In this document: positions 1 to 6,766 of the stretch, piece by piece | Numbering within the stretch: the first letter of the stretch is position 1 | How the letters are laid out: each line of letters opens with the position of its first letter | DNA from: CAISIP01 sp043759735 | GTDB lineage: Bacteria; Pseudomonadota; Gammaproteobacteria; Burkholderiales; Burkholderiaceae_C | Assembly (NCBI GenBank): GCA_043759735.1 | Contig: JAYUQC010000134.1 | Coordinates: 1-10,951, forward strand | Length of the DNA stretch: 10,951 nucleotides | Direction of reading: 5' to 3' | The notes under the pieces: generated by a model | The model's database searches: none | What the model was told of the DNA's origin: nothing | Seen by the model: only the letters and a program-made list of their open reading frames with translations | Made by a program: the position numbers and the translations under genes

Positions 1-1847
1 TCATGGGAGTGACCTTCTGCGCGGTCGCGCCCGAGCATCCGCTGGCCGCCCATGCGGCAGCAGGCAATCCCGCGCTGGCTGCGTTCATCGACGAATGCAA
101 GCGCGGCGGAACCACGGAAGCCGAACTGGCATTGCGCGAGAAAGAGGGCATGCGCACCGGATTGTTCGTGACCCATCCGCTGAACGGGCGGCAGGTCGAG
201 ATCTGGGTCGGCAACTATGTGTTGATGGGTTATGGCGATGGCGCCGTGATGGGCGTGCCGGCGCATGATGAACGCGACTTCGTCTTCGCCAAGAAATACG
301 ACATCGCCATCGTCGAAGTAGTGCTGATCGACGGCTACCGCTATGACTACGACAATTGGCAGGACTGGTACAGCGACAAGCAGCGCGGCGTAACGATCAA
401 CTCGGACAGCTTCAGCGGCCTGCGCTACCAACAGGCTGTCGACGCGATCGCCCATGCCTTGCATGTGCGCGGCCTGGGCCAAAAGATGACGACCTGGCGG
501 CTGCGCGACTGGGGCATCAGCCGCCAGCGTTACTGGGGCACACCCATTCCTATCATCCACTGTGATGAACACGGCGCGGTGCCGGTGCCGGAGCAAGACC
601 TGCCGGTGGTGCTGCCGCAAGACTGCATTCCGGACGGCTCGGGCAATCCGCTGAACACCCACGCGGCTTTCCACGCCGGGGTGACCTGCCCGGTCTGCGG
701 CAAGGCGGCGCGGCGCGAGACCGACACGATGGATACCTTCGTCGACAGCTCCTGGTATTACATGCGCTACTGCGACCCGAAAAACGACCAGGCCATGGTT
801 GGCGACGGTGCGGCGTACTGGATGCCGATGGACCAGTACATCGGCGGCATCGAACATGCCATCTTGCACCTGCTGTATGCCCGCTTCTGGACCAAGGTGA
901 TGCGCGACATGGACCTGTTGCCGGTCGATGAACCGTTCACCCGGCTGTTGACCCAGGGCATGGTGCTCAACCATATCTACTCGCGCAAGAAACCCACTGG
1001 CGGCATCGAGTATTTCTGGCCGCAGGATGTGCAAGACAGCCACGACGAGGCCGGCAAGGTGGTCGGCGCCAAACTCAGAAGCGACGGTTCCGCGGTGACC
1101 TACGAAGGCGTTGGCACCATGAGCAAGAGCAAGAACAACGGCGTCGATCCGCAGATCCTGATCGAAAAATACGGTGCCGACACCGCACGCCTTTACACCA
1201 TGTTCACGGCACCGCCCGAGGCCACGCTGGAGTGGAACGACGCGGCAGTGGAAGGTTCGTACCGGTTTTTGCGCCGGATCTGGAACTTCGGCGTCAGGCT
1301 GGCGGACGCGCCGATCGCCGCAGCGCCAAACAAGGTCTTCGGCCGCGCTGCGGCCGACCTGCGGCGCGAGATCCATGGCGTGTTCAAGCAGGTGGACTAC
1401 GACTACCAGCGCATGCAGTACAACACCGTGGTGTCGGGCGCCATGAAGATGCTCAACGCGCTGGAGGACTTCCGGTCCGACGGTGGCACCGGCGAAACCG
1501 TCGCGCTGCGCGAGTGCTTCAGCATCCTGCTGCGTTCGCTGTACCCGGTGACACCCCATATCGCCCAGTCGCTGTGGGTCGAGCTGGGTTATGCCCGACA
1601 ACACGGCGAATTGCTCGACGCGCCTTGGCCCGAGGTAGACGCTGCGGCGCTCAAACAGGACGAACTGGAGTTGATGTTGCAGATCAATGGCAAGCTGCGC
1701 GGCGCGATCCGGGTGCCGGCCAACGCCAGCCGCCAGGCGATCGAACACGCGGCGGTGCACAGCGAGGTGTTCGTCAACCTGGCCCAGGGCGCCAAGGCAC
1801 GCAAGGTGATCGTGGTGCCCGGGCGCCTGGTCAACGTGGTCACATGA
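1..1847 (+). CDS. leuS: Leucyl-tRNA synthetase, C-terminal ~70% (5' end outside window)
   Basis: Class Ia aminoacyl-tRNA synthetase that charges tRNA-Leu in the cytoplasm. The reading frame is open from the window edge, so the Met at position 3 is internal and the HIGH motif lies upstream. Visible parts in order: the second half of the CP1 editing domain, with the conserved GYGDGAVMGVPAHDERD stretch near residues 77-93 of the visible part; the return to the catalytic core with WGISRQRYWGTPIPI and a zinc-ribbon-like CPVCG; the KMSKS-type signature MSKSKNNGVDP near residue 374; then the helical anticodon-binding domain and the C-terminal domain. About 614 residues are present out of roughly 860-870 usual for bacterial LeuS. 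The stop TGA overlaps the lptE start as ATGA, so translational coupling is likely. No lesions seen. Very sure. Confidence 0.98.
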   Translation, partial: MGVTFCAVAPEHPLAAHAAAGNPALAAFIDECKRGGTTEAELALREKEGMRTGLFVTHPLNGRQVEIWVGNYVLMGYGDGAVMGVPAHDERDFVFAKKYDIAIVEVVLIDGYRYDYDNWQDWYSDKQRGVTINSDSFSGLRYQQAVDAIAHALHVRGLGQKMTTWRLRDWGISRQRYWGTPIPIIHCDEHGAVPVPEQDLPVVLPQDCIPDGSGNPLNTHAAFHAGVTCPVCGKAARRETDTMDTFVDSSWYYMRYCDPKNDQAMVGDGAAYWMPMDQYIGGIEHAILHLLYARFWTKVMRDMDLLPVDEPFTRLLTQGMVLNHIYSRKKPTGGIEYFWPQDVQDSHDEAGKVVGAKLRSDGSAVTYEGVGTMSKSKNNGVDPQILIEKYGADTARLYTMFTAPPEATLEWNDAAVEGSYRFLRRIWNFGVRLADAPIAAAPNKVFGRAAADLRREIHGVFKQVDYDYQRMQYNTVVSGAMKMLNALEDFRSDGGTGETVALRECFSILLRSLYPVTPHIAQSLWVELGYARQHGELLDAPWPEVDAAALKQDELELMLQINGKLRGAIRVPANASRQAIEHAAVHSEVFVNLAQGAKARKVIVVPGRLVNVVT

Positions 1848-2344
1848 TGCAGCGTCGTTGCATGGTGGTCGCAGGCATCGCATGGACCCTGGCCGGTTGC
1901 GGGTTCCAGTTACGTGGTGCACCTGAACTGGCATTCCGGTCCTTGTACATCAATGCGGGTGAGACCTCGCCGATCGGCAACGAGCTCAAGCGCAACCTGG
2001 CATCGCTGGGCAGTCTGACCCTTATCAATGACCCCACCGCGCGCGACTCGGCCGAAGCCGTGCTGGACATCGTGAACGAAGCGCGCGAAAAAACCGTCGT
2101 CGGCGTCAATACCTCGGGACAAGTGCGTGAATTCCAGCTGCGCACCCGGCTGCGGTTTCGCCTGCGCACACCGCAGGGCAAGGAGCTGATCGGCCCGACC
2201 GAACTGCTGCTGCAACGCGACATCAGCTTCAATGAATCCGCGGTGCTGGCCAAGGAGGCCGAAGAAGGTCTGATGTACCGCGACATGCAGTCCGATATCG
2301 TGCAGCAACTCATACGCCGTCTGGCAGCGGTCAAGGCGCTGTGA
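1844..2344 (+). CDS. lptE: LPS-assembly lipoprotein LptE
   Basis: Outer-membrane lipoprotein that plugs the LptD barrel and helps deliver lipopolysaccharide to the cell surface. 166 aa. The N-terminus is a short lipoprotein signal: two arginines at residues 4-5, a hydrophobic run, then the lipobox LAGC with Cys19 as the lipidation site, followed by GFQLRG, the typical LptE (RlpB) start of the mature protein. The rest reads as a mixed alpha/beta domain without membrane segments, as in the family. Two in-frame ATGs are adjacent (1844 and 1847). The first overlaps the leuS stop by 4 nt and the second begins on its last base; either is possible, and coupling to leuS is likely. The place between leuS and holA is the usual one in Burkholderiales. 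Confidence 0.95.
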   Translation: MMQRRCMVVAGIAWTLAGCGFQLRGAPELAFRSLYINAGETSPIGNELKRNLASLGSLTLINDPTARDSAEAVLDIVNEAREKTVVGVNTSGQVREFQLRTRLRFRLRTPQGKELIGPTELLLQRDISFNESAVLAKEAEEGLMYRDMQSDIVQQLIRRLAAVKAL

Positions 2345-2351
2345 GCGGACG

Positions 2352-2379
2352 GGCGCCACCCGATCTGCCGGGCGCCTTT
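2352..2379 (+). terminator. Weak terminator-like hairpin between lptE and holA
   Basis: GGCG and CCCG on the left can pair with CGGG and CGCC on the right, with a 3-nt bulge (cca) and a 6-nt loop, followed by only three T residues. This is a poor intrinsic terminator at best. It could be an attenuator or simply GC-rich spacer. Only 56 bp separate lptE from holA. Confidence 0.22.
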
Positions 2380-2400
2380 CTCGCAGTGTGCTGAGCCAGC

Positions 2401-3453
2401 ATGCAACTTGCCGCCGGCCAACTTGCGCAGCACCTGCAAAAGGGCGTGCGCGCGCTGTACACGCTGCATGGCGACGAGCCGCTGCTGATTCAGGAGGCAG
2501 CCGACGCGATCCGTGCCACAGCGCGTCAGGCCGGGTTTACCGAACGCAGCTCGCATACCGTGGCCGGTGCCCATTTCGACTGGAGCGAGGTGCTGGCCGC
2601 GGGCGGCTCGCTGAGCCTGTTCTCCGACAGGCAGATCGTCGAAATCCGCATTCCTTCGGGCAAGCCGGGCAAGGACGGCAGCAGCGCCATTTTGCAGTTG
2701 TGCCAACAGTCAACGGGCAATGACGACCTGCTGACCATCGTACTGCTGCCGCGGCTGGACAAGGCCACGCGCAGCGGTGCCTGGTTCGGCGCGCTTGAAA
2801 AACACGGCGTCACCGTGGCGCTCGAACCCATCGAGCGCGCCGCTTTGCCGCAATGGCTGGCACAACGCCTGGCCCGGCAGGAGCAACGCGTCAAACCCGG
2901 CGTCGAGGGCCAGCGCAGCCTGCAGTTCTTCGCCGACCGGGTCGAAGGCAATCTGCTCGCAGCGCACCAGGAGATCCAGAAACTGGCCCTGTTGTACCCG
3001 ACGGGCGAGCTGGGCTTCGAGGACATCGAGCGTGCCGTGCTCAATGTCGCCCGCTACGATGTTTTCAAGCTCAGCGAATCGGTGCTGGCCGGTCAGCGGG
3101 CGCGTGTGCAGCGCATGCTGGACGGCCTGCAGGCCGAGGGCGAAGCGCCGGTGCTGGTGCATTACAGCCTGGCCGAGGACATCCGGGCGCTCAAGCGGGT
3201 GCGCGACGCCATGGGCGAGGGTCGACCGCTGCCAATGGCCCTGCGCGAGCAGCGGGTGTGGGGCACGCGCGAACGCCTGTTCGAGCGGGCATTGCCGCGG
3301 TTGGACGCTGCGCGGCTGACAGACCTGTTGCTGCAGGCGCACCAGGTCGACGGCATCGTCAAGGGCCTGAAGGTACCGGGCTGGCCGACCGACCCGTGGC
3401 AGGCACTGCACCGGCTGGCAATGGGACTGTGCGGCGCCTGCGTCGCGCAGTGA
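2401..3453 (+). CDS. holA: DNA polymerase III, delta subunit
   Basis: Delta subunit of the clamp loader; it opens the beta sliding clamp during replication. 350 aa, the usual length (about 340-350). The N-terminus MQLAAGQLAQHLQKGVRALYTLHGDEPLLIQEAADAIR is a normal HolA start: the GDEPLL motif stands where AAA+ proteins have a nucleotide site, but HolA has no working P-loop. The clamp-binding region follows (SLSLFSDRQIVEIRIP, residues ~73-88). The lid region has the EGNLLAAHQEIQKLALL motif (~residues 182-198), and a helical collar domain ends the protein. The start is the first ATG that gives the family N-terminus; no strong Shine-Dalgarno sequence is seen. It lies in the leuS-lptE-holA-proA order known from Burkholderiales. 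Intact. Confidence 0.97.
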   Translation: MQLAAGQLAQHLQKGVRALYTLHGDEPLLIQEAADAIRATARQAGFTERSSHTVAGAHFDWSEVLAAGGSLSLFSDRQIVEIRIPSGKPGKDGSSAILQLCQQSTGNDDLLTIVLLPRLDKATRSGAWFGALEKHGVTVALEPIERAALPQWLAQRLARQEQRVKPGVEGQRSLQFFADRVEGNLLAAHQEIQKLALLYPTGELGFEDIERAVLNVARYDVFKLSESVLAGQRARVQRMLDGLQAEGEAPVLVHYSLAEDIRALKRVRDAMGEGRPLPMALREQRVWGTRERLFERALPRLDAARLTDLLLQAHQVDGIVKGLKVPGWPTDPWQALHRLAMGLCGACVAQ

Positions 3454-3550
3454 GAGTGCACCGACCCATCCCGTAACCACATACCGACGTGCAGCCTGGC
3501 AAGACCCGCCAACCAGACGCCCGCGGAACCCGGACGTGCGGCGCATCGCG

Positions 3551-3565
3551 TGAGAAAATGTCTGC
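3551..3565 (+). promoter_or_regulatory. Possible extended -10 promoter just before the repeat array and proA
   Basis: TGAGAAAAT fits an extended -10 pattern (TGn followed by GAAAAT, 4 of 6 to TATAAT). No good -35 is visible upstream. A transcript from it would begin within a few bases of the first repeat's ATG at 3566, so the whole repeat array would be the proA leader. The rest of the holA-repeat spacer (3454-3550) shows no gene or clear element. Confidence 0.25.
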
Positions 3566-3627
3566 ATGAGCACCGCCGGGCCGCTCCCAAGGGCGAATTG
3601 CGCAATGCGCAGCATGGAGCATTCCTA
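3566..3627 (+). repeat. ATG-initiated 61/62-bp repeat, copy 1 of 4
   Basis: 62-bp unit starting ATGAGCACCGCCGGGCCGCT and ending in GCAGCATGGAGCATTCCTA. It is the first of three tandem units (period 62, 61, 61) that lead into proA. Each unit starts with ATG; GGAG lies near the 3' end, a suitable distance before the next unit's ATG. A fourth copy lies at 9733-9794 on the other strand, so the repeat is dispersed and not a local duplication only. Confidence 0.9.
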
Positions 3628-3628
3628 A
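3566..3628 (+). CDS. Candidate micro-ORF in repeat copy 1 (20 aa)
   Basis: Open frame ATG to TAA that encodes MSTAGPLPRANCAMRSM plus three residues. Its stop overlaps the ATG of copy 2 by one base (TAATG), an arrangement that favours re-initiation. The repeat copy at 9732-9794 encodes nearly the same peptide in the same frame. No family is recognised; it may be translated only as a leader. That it is translated at all is inference. Confidence 0.35.
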   Translation: MSTAGPLPRANCAMRSMEHS

Positions 3629-3688
3629 TGCCACCGCCGGGCCGCTCCCAAGGGCGAACTGCGCAATGCGCAGCATGGAAGAGGCCTG
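3628..3688 (+). repeat. ATG-initiated 61-bp repeat, copy 2 of 4
   Basis: Second tandem unit. It is very similar to copy 1 but one base shorter near its 5' end (ATGCCACCGCC against ATGAGCACCGCC), which shifts the reading frame inside the unit. It ends with CATGGAAGAGGCCTG, so GGAA replaces GGAG before the next ATG. Confidence 0.9.
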
Positions 3689-3750
3689 ATGAGCGCCGCC
3701 GGGCCGTTCCCAACGACGAATTGCGCAATGCGCAGCATGGAGCAACCTGA
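3628..3750 (+). CDS. Candidate leader ORF spanning repeat copies 2-3 (40 aa)
   Basis: Open frame from the ATG of copy 2, read in another frame of the repeat because copy 2 lacks one base. It runs through copy 3 and stops at TGA 3748-3750, which overlaps the proA ATG by one base (TGATG). The peptide is Arg- and Pro-rich (starts MPPPGRSQGRTAQ) and matches no family I know. Its interest is the chain: micro-ORF, TAATG, this ORF, TGATG, proA. Translation is not shown. Confidence 0.3.
   Translation: MPPPGRSQGRTAQCAAWKRPDERRRAVPNDELRNAQHGAT
3689..3749 (+). repeat. ATG-initiated 61-bp repeat, copy 3 of 4, ending at the proA start
   Basis: Third tandem unit, starting ATGAGCGCCGCCGGGCCGTT, more diverged in the middle (CCAACGACGAA for CCAAGGGCGAA). 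It ends GCATGGAGCAACCTG directly before the proA ATG, and its GGAG is the apparent proA ribosome-binding site. The first bases of proA itself (ATGAGCGCCACC) copy the start of the unit, so the array seems to have grown in register with the start codon. Confidence 0.9.
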
Positions 3751-5030
3751 TGAGCGCCACCAACATCGCCCAATACAGCCAGACACTGGGCTTGCAGGCA
3801 CGCACTGCATCAGGGGCAATGGCCAAGGCCGACGCAGCGGCGCGCAACGCCTGTCTGCGCACACTGGCGGGCCTGCTGCGCTCCAGCCTGTCGACACTGC
3901 AAACGGCCAATGCACGGGATCTGGAACGGGCCTGCGCCGCCGGGCTGTCGGCGCCGATGGTCGACCGGTTGCGGCTGACCCCATCCATCATCGAAACAGT
4001 AGCCCAGGGCTGCGAGCAGCTCGCCGCGATGCCCGATGTGATCGGGCAGATCAGTGGCATGGTTCAACAGCCCAGCGGCATTCGCGTGGGTCAGATGCGG
4101 GTGCCGATCGGCGTGTTCGCGATGGTGTTCGAGAGCCGCCCCAACGTCACGATCGAAGCGGCCAGCCTGGCGATCAAAAGTGGCAACGCCTGCATCTTGC
4201 GCGGCGGCTCGGAAGCCATCGATTCGAACAAGGCGCTGGCGCTGCTGGTGCAGCAGGCGCTGGTTCATGCCGGCCTGCCGGGCAACGGCGTGCAACTGGT
4301 GCAGATCACCGACCGCGCGGTAGTGGGCGAGCTGATCACCATGCCCCAGTATGTCGACATGGCGATCCCGCGTGGTGGCAAGGGCCTGATCGAACGCATC
4401 AGCCGCGATGCCAAGGTACCGGTGCTCAAACACCTGGACGGCAATTGCCATGTGTATGTGGACGACCCCTGTGACATTGCGATGGCAGTACGCGTGGCCG
4501 ACAACGCCAAGACCCAGAAGTACAGCCCCTGCAATGCCAGCGAGAGCCTGCTGGTCGCGCGCGGCGTGGCACAAGATTTTTTGCCCGCGATCGCGGCCAT
4601 CTATGCTGCCAAGGGCGTCGAGATGCGCGTCTGCCAGGACAGCCGCAGTCTGCTGGCCAGCACAGCCGGGGCGATGCTGGTCGATGCCACCGAGCAGGAC
4701 TGGTTCACCGAATACCTGGCGCCGGTCATCAGCATAAAGATCGTCGAAGGACTGGATGCCGCGATCGCGCACATCAACCACTACGGCAGCCACCACACCG
4801 ACGCCATCATCACGCGCGACCACCTGCATGCGCAACGCTTTCTGCGCGAGGTCGATTCGGCCAGCGTGATGGTCAATACCAGCACCCGGTTCGCCGATGG
4901 TTTCGAGTTCGGCCTGGGTGCCGAAATCGGCATCAGCACCGACAAGTTCCATGCCCGCGGACCGGTCGGCATCGAAGGCCTCACGTCGCTGAAATACGTG
5001 GTGCTGGGCAACGGGGAAGTGCGCGGCTAG
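3750..5030 (+). CDS. proA: Gamma-glutamyl phosphate reductase
   Basis: Second step of proline biosynthesis: NADPH-dependent reduction of gamma-glutamyl phosphate to glutamate-5-semialdehyde, in the cytoplasm. 426 aa, normal length (about 415-430). Aldehyde-dehydrogenase-like fold. Visible: the VPIGVFAMVFESRPNVT segment (~residues 118-134), LRGGSEAIDSN (~150-160), catalytic Cys261 in KYSPCNASE, and the ProA signature VMVNTSTRFADGFEFGLGAE with GISTDKFHARGPVG close to the C-terminus. The start at 3750 gives the usual N-terminus and has GGAG 8-11 bases upstream, supplied by repeat copy 3. The repeats imply that initiation here may be coupled to upstream small ORFs. Follows holA as in other Burkholderiales. 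Intact. Confidence 0.97.
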   Translation: MSATNIAQYSQTLGLQARTASGAMAKADAAARNACLRTLAGLLRSSLSTLQTANARDLERACAAGLSAPMVDRLRLTPSIIETVAQGCEQLAAMPDVIGQISGMVQQPSGIRVGQMRVPIGVFAMVFESRPNVTIEAASLAIKSGNACILRGGSEAIDSNKALALLVQQALVHAGLPGNGVQLVQITDRAVVGELITMPQYVDMAIPRGGKGLIERISRDAKVPVLKHLDGNCHVYVDDPCDIAMAVRVADNAKTQKYSPCNASESLLVARGVAQDFLPAIAAIYAAKGVEMRVCQDSRSLLASTAGAMLVDATEQDWFTEYLAPVISIKIVEGLDAAIAHINHYGSHHTDAIITRDHLHAQRFLREVDSASVMVNTSTRFADGFEFGLGAEIGISTDKFHARGPVGIEGLTSLKYVVLGNGEVRG

Positions 5031-5333
5031 CCGGCGGCGCGCTCGTGGTGCTGCCCCTCGCATGGGCGGATGTCCACGACTGCGGACCAGGCAGCTTTGC
5101 GGCGCCCGACTGCGAAAACTGTCTTTTTGGTGCCATTGCGACCCCGAGAGCTGACCCACGATGTCGTAGCCAGATGCGACGGATGCGGCTATTTTGCATC
5201 TGCTTGCTTCATCGCTATGAACATCGGACAGGATGTTTCGACCACAACCAGTCATTCGGAGACCTCGCGCAAAGCGGTCAGGCTTGCCTTGGACGCTGCT
5301 CAATGAAGCCTGGAACCCGCGCTGCGTCCCGGC
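5031..5333. other. Gene-free stretch after proA, edge of the accessory zone
   Basis: About 300 bp without a supportable gene. Several short frames are open on both strands, but none has a recognisable domain or a good ribosome-binding site. No clear terminator follows proA. A 21-nt piece at 5079-5099 looks faintly like a type I-F CRISPR repeat but lacks a proper stem. This is where conserved synteny ends and TA-like genes begin, so it probably holds an insertion boundary, though no attachment site or IS end is visible. Confidence 0.5.
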
Positions 5334-5933
5334 TCAGGTCGCTCTGCGTCCTCCGGTCGTCTTGGACGCAAGAGCGGTTCTTGGGCGCCGTGGACGGGCA
5401 CTCGCACGAGCGCCAGATGCTTCGCCGGGAGCGACAGCGGACACCAGTTCCACCATACCGCTCACGACATCGACACTCACCTGAAATGACTGCACCGCCA
5501 GTTGCGGGATTTTGCTGCGGCCAACGCCAACACCATAGGTTATGACACCTACATCCCAGAGCTTCTTGAGCGTGCGGCTGAGGTTGGACTCGTCGCGATG
5601 CGATTTGGCAGCAAGGTCGGCAACCGACTCCACTCCGCCCTCGGCAATGATTTGAAGGAGCTCCTGATTCTCTGGCGTAATCAGGCGAGCGACCCCCGCC
5701 AGGCGCTCAATGCGAAGCATCGCGATGCCGTCAGGGGACGTTTTTTTGAAAGGAGCAGGCTTCTTGACAGGGGCTGGTTTGCTGGGCTCGCTGAACTTGG
5801 CAACAAATGCCTTCGCAGCAGGGCTGGCGTAGATTTGCTTGTCCGAACGAACGACAGGCTTTATCCGGCCGTCAGCGACTGCCTTCATCTCGTCAATGAG
5901 AGCCCGAAAGCTCATCGTGTTAGTTGCTGTCAT
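5334..5933 (-). CDS. Winged-HTH antitoxin, TumA / HVO_A0114-type
   Basis: 199 aa from the ATG at 5933, chosen because it overlaps the toxin stop by 14 nt and starts MTATNTMSFRALIDEMKAVA; an in-frame ATG at 5999 would add 22 unlikely residues. An N-terminal part (1-50) is followed by a Lys/Pro-rich linker (~51-67, KPAPVKKPAPFKK) and a winged helix-turn-helix domain (~84-135: LITPENQELLQIIAEGG, then VADLAAKSHRDESNLSRTLKKLW as recognition region). HVO_A0114-type HTH proteins are the usual antitoxin partners of TumE toxins. The role is to neutralise the upstream toxin and repress the operon. The last ~30 residues are Arg/Ala-rich and low in complexity, perhaps a 3' end altered by rearrangement. 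Toxin-first order is usual for this pair. Confidence 0.75.
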   Translation of the reverse strand: MTATNTMSFRALIDEMKAVADGRIKPVVRSDKQIYASPAAKAFVAKFSEPSKPAPVKKPAPFKKTSPDGIAMLRIERLAGVARLITPENQELLQIIAEGGVESVADLAAKSHRDESNLSRTLKKLWDVGVITYGVGVGRSKIPQLAVQSFQVSVDVVSGMVELVSAVAPGEASGARASARPRRPRTALASKTTGGRRAT

Positions 5934-6393
5934 CTTCGCTCCTTGGCGTGCCGGACATCGGTGTCTCCGATGTGCCTGTGATTTCGCCGGAAAGCCCAAG
6001 TTTCTGGAGCGCTTCGGTTGCGTGCGAGAAAAACTCTTCCAACACTTGGGTTAGGGACACAAACTCGTATGGAGTACCGGTGTCCGTTCGATTGCGGTGA
6101 AAATGGTCGCTGTTCGGGCTGCGCCGCTTGAATCTGCCAGAGGTGCGGGAAACAGGGTGGGCGTTGTCGAAACCCAAAATGCGCTCATTACTGAGGTCGT
6201 GCAACACAAGCTCGTACCGATACGGGTGCGGTCGCTTCTCCAAGTCCTCGTCCAGCCAGAACTTGAACGTGGCGCTGTAGCCTTCCTCGAACCAAAAGGT
6301 AGTGCCACTGTAGGACTCGGCCAACGAGGAAAATTCGCCATATCCGCTCCAGTCGTCAGGGATATCGGTGGGTTTCCTCTTCTTAGTTGTCAT
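5920..6393 (-). CDS. TumE-like toxin (DUF6516 / PF20126 type)
   Basis: 157 aa, first gene of a two-gene operon with the HTH gene downstream (14-nt overlap). The middle fits the TumE/DUF6516 pattern: YRYELVLHDLSNERILGFDNAHPVS (~58-82), then SDHFHRN (~95-101), then TPYEFVSLTQVLEEFFSHATEAL (~107-129). These correspond to the RY..v..yDN.h...H.H....pyeF.s.e.ll.dF pattern of the family. It has an extra N-terminal ~35 residues (MTTKKRKPTDIPDDWSGYG) and a polar C-terminal tail (~133-157), so it is longer than the roughly 100-120 residues common in the family. TumE toxins are reported to act with an HTH antitoxin, often on mobile elements; the molecular target of this one is unknown. The start has almost no Shine-Dalgarno sequence. 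Confidence 0.7.
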   Translation of the reverse strand: MTTKKRKPTDIPDDWSGYGEFSSLAESYSGTTFWFEEGYSATFKFWLDEDLEKRPHPYRYELVLHDLSNERILGFDNAHPVSRTSGRFKRRSPNSDHFHRNRTDTGTPYEFVSLTQVLEEFFSHATEALQKLGLSGEITGTSETPMSGTPRSEDDSN

Positions 6394-6404
6394 GTCAGGA
6401 CAGG

Positions 6405-6433
6405 ATAGTATGCCCGACCCCGATTTCTTTCAA
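6405..6433 (-). promoter_or_regulatory. Probable sigma70 promoter of the TumE-like operon
   Basis: On the - strand TTGAAA (6433-6428, 5 of 6 to TTGACA) is followed after exactly 17 bp by TACTAT (6410-6405, 4 of 6 to TATAAT). A start about 7 bases downstream would fall only a few bases before the ATG at 6393, giving a nearly leaderless mRNA. That agrees with the missing Shine-Dalgarno sequence. Two TCCTG direct repeats lie between the -10 and the ATG and could be antitoxin contacts. Confidence 0.5.
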
Positions 6434-6434
6434 G

Positions 6435-6719
6435 TTACCACCAGTTCCTGGATGGACCCAACCTTCCCGCTGTTTTGGCATGCCAACAAGCGGGCTGAGG
6501 AAACCTAGCGAACTGGTTCGCCGGCTCGTCGTGGTCATCCGCACCAAAATCCGGGCTGACCATCAACTTGGCGCGGCTAGCCTTCTTGCGAGCGCGCATC
6601 GCGTCCAAATCGAACATTTCGAGGTTCCACAAGAGCTGGTGAAGTTGTAGCGTCCCAATGCGATAGCCGTGAATAGACGACTGCCAACCAAGGCGTTGAC
6701 GCCAACCCATCATGCGCAC
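6435..6719 (-). CDS. Hypothetical ORF, uncertain (94 aa)
   Basis: Open frame starting MRMMGWRQRLGWQSSIHG and ending in an aromatic-rich tail. I do not recognise it. The middle (LHQLLWNLEMFDLDAMRARKKASRAK) could be helical. It ends 2 bp before the -35 box of the TumE-like operon and lies on the same strand. A second - strand frame, 6538-6395 (47 aa, ending GNLKEIGVGHTILS), overlaps it and stops one base before the TumE-like ATG. Only one of the two, if either, can be real. Part of the stretch 6394-6957 that is otherwise unexplained. Confidence 0.25.
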   Translation of the reverse strand: MRMMGWRQRLGWQSSIHGYRIGTLQLHQLLWNLEMFDLDAMRARKKASRAKLMVSPDFGADDHDEPANQFARFPQPACWHAKTAGRLGPSRNWW

Positions 6720-6737
6720 TGTTGCGCGTCTGCGCGA

Positions 6738-6766
6738 AAATCCATCGTCGCCAGCGGCAGGCCGCG
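6738..6766 (-). repeat. 29-bp exact copy of part of the dioxygenase beta gene
   Basis: These 29 bases are identical to 9551-9579 and in the same orientation. On the - strand both read RGLPLATMDF in frame. Similarity stops abruptly at both ends, and the frame here hits a stop soon after (…FRADAQQCA, stop). It is a gene scrap, not a gene. The surrounding 6720-6903 holds nothing else I can support. Confidence 0.85.

Noticed and set aside
2352..2379. Strong intrinsic terminator after lptE
   Set aside because: Only three T residues and a bulged stem; kept as a weak candidate feature only.
3596..3605. ATTGCGCAAT palindrome inside the start-codon repeats as a protein-binding site or hairpin
   Set aside because: It is intact in copies 1 and 3 but changed in copies 2 and 4, so it is not what is conserved; the ATG, the GCGCAATGCGCAGCATGG part and the unit length are.
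3566..3749. CRISPR array reading of the three tandem repeats
   Set aside because: Units are contiguous (period 61-62) with no spacers between them, and their ends are set by ATG codons.
3359..4060. Long - strand frames across the repeats with recurring MLRIAQFALG-type stretches
   Set aside because: These are antisense readings of the repeat units and of proA; the recurring peptides come from the DNA repeat and there is no domain or start signal.
5079..5099. Second possible type I-F repeat: ACTGCGGACCAGGCAGCTTTG
   Set aside because: It resembles the I-F core (about 17 of 21 positions), but the stem is broken (CTGCG cannot fully pair with GGCAG) and the flanks do not fit. Probably chance, though worth a look if the element at 8745 proves real.
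3810..5303. 497-aa - strand frame opposite proA
   Set aside because: Antisense shadow of a complete, well-supported proA; caused by GC-rich codon use.
5045..5545. 166-aa + strand frame spanning the proA downstream spacer and the TumA-like gene
   Set aside because: Its 3' half is antisense to the HTH antitoxin gene and its 5' half has no recognisable feature.
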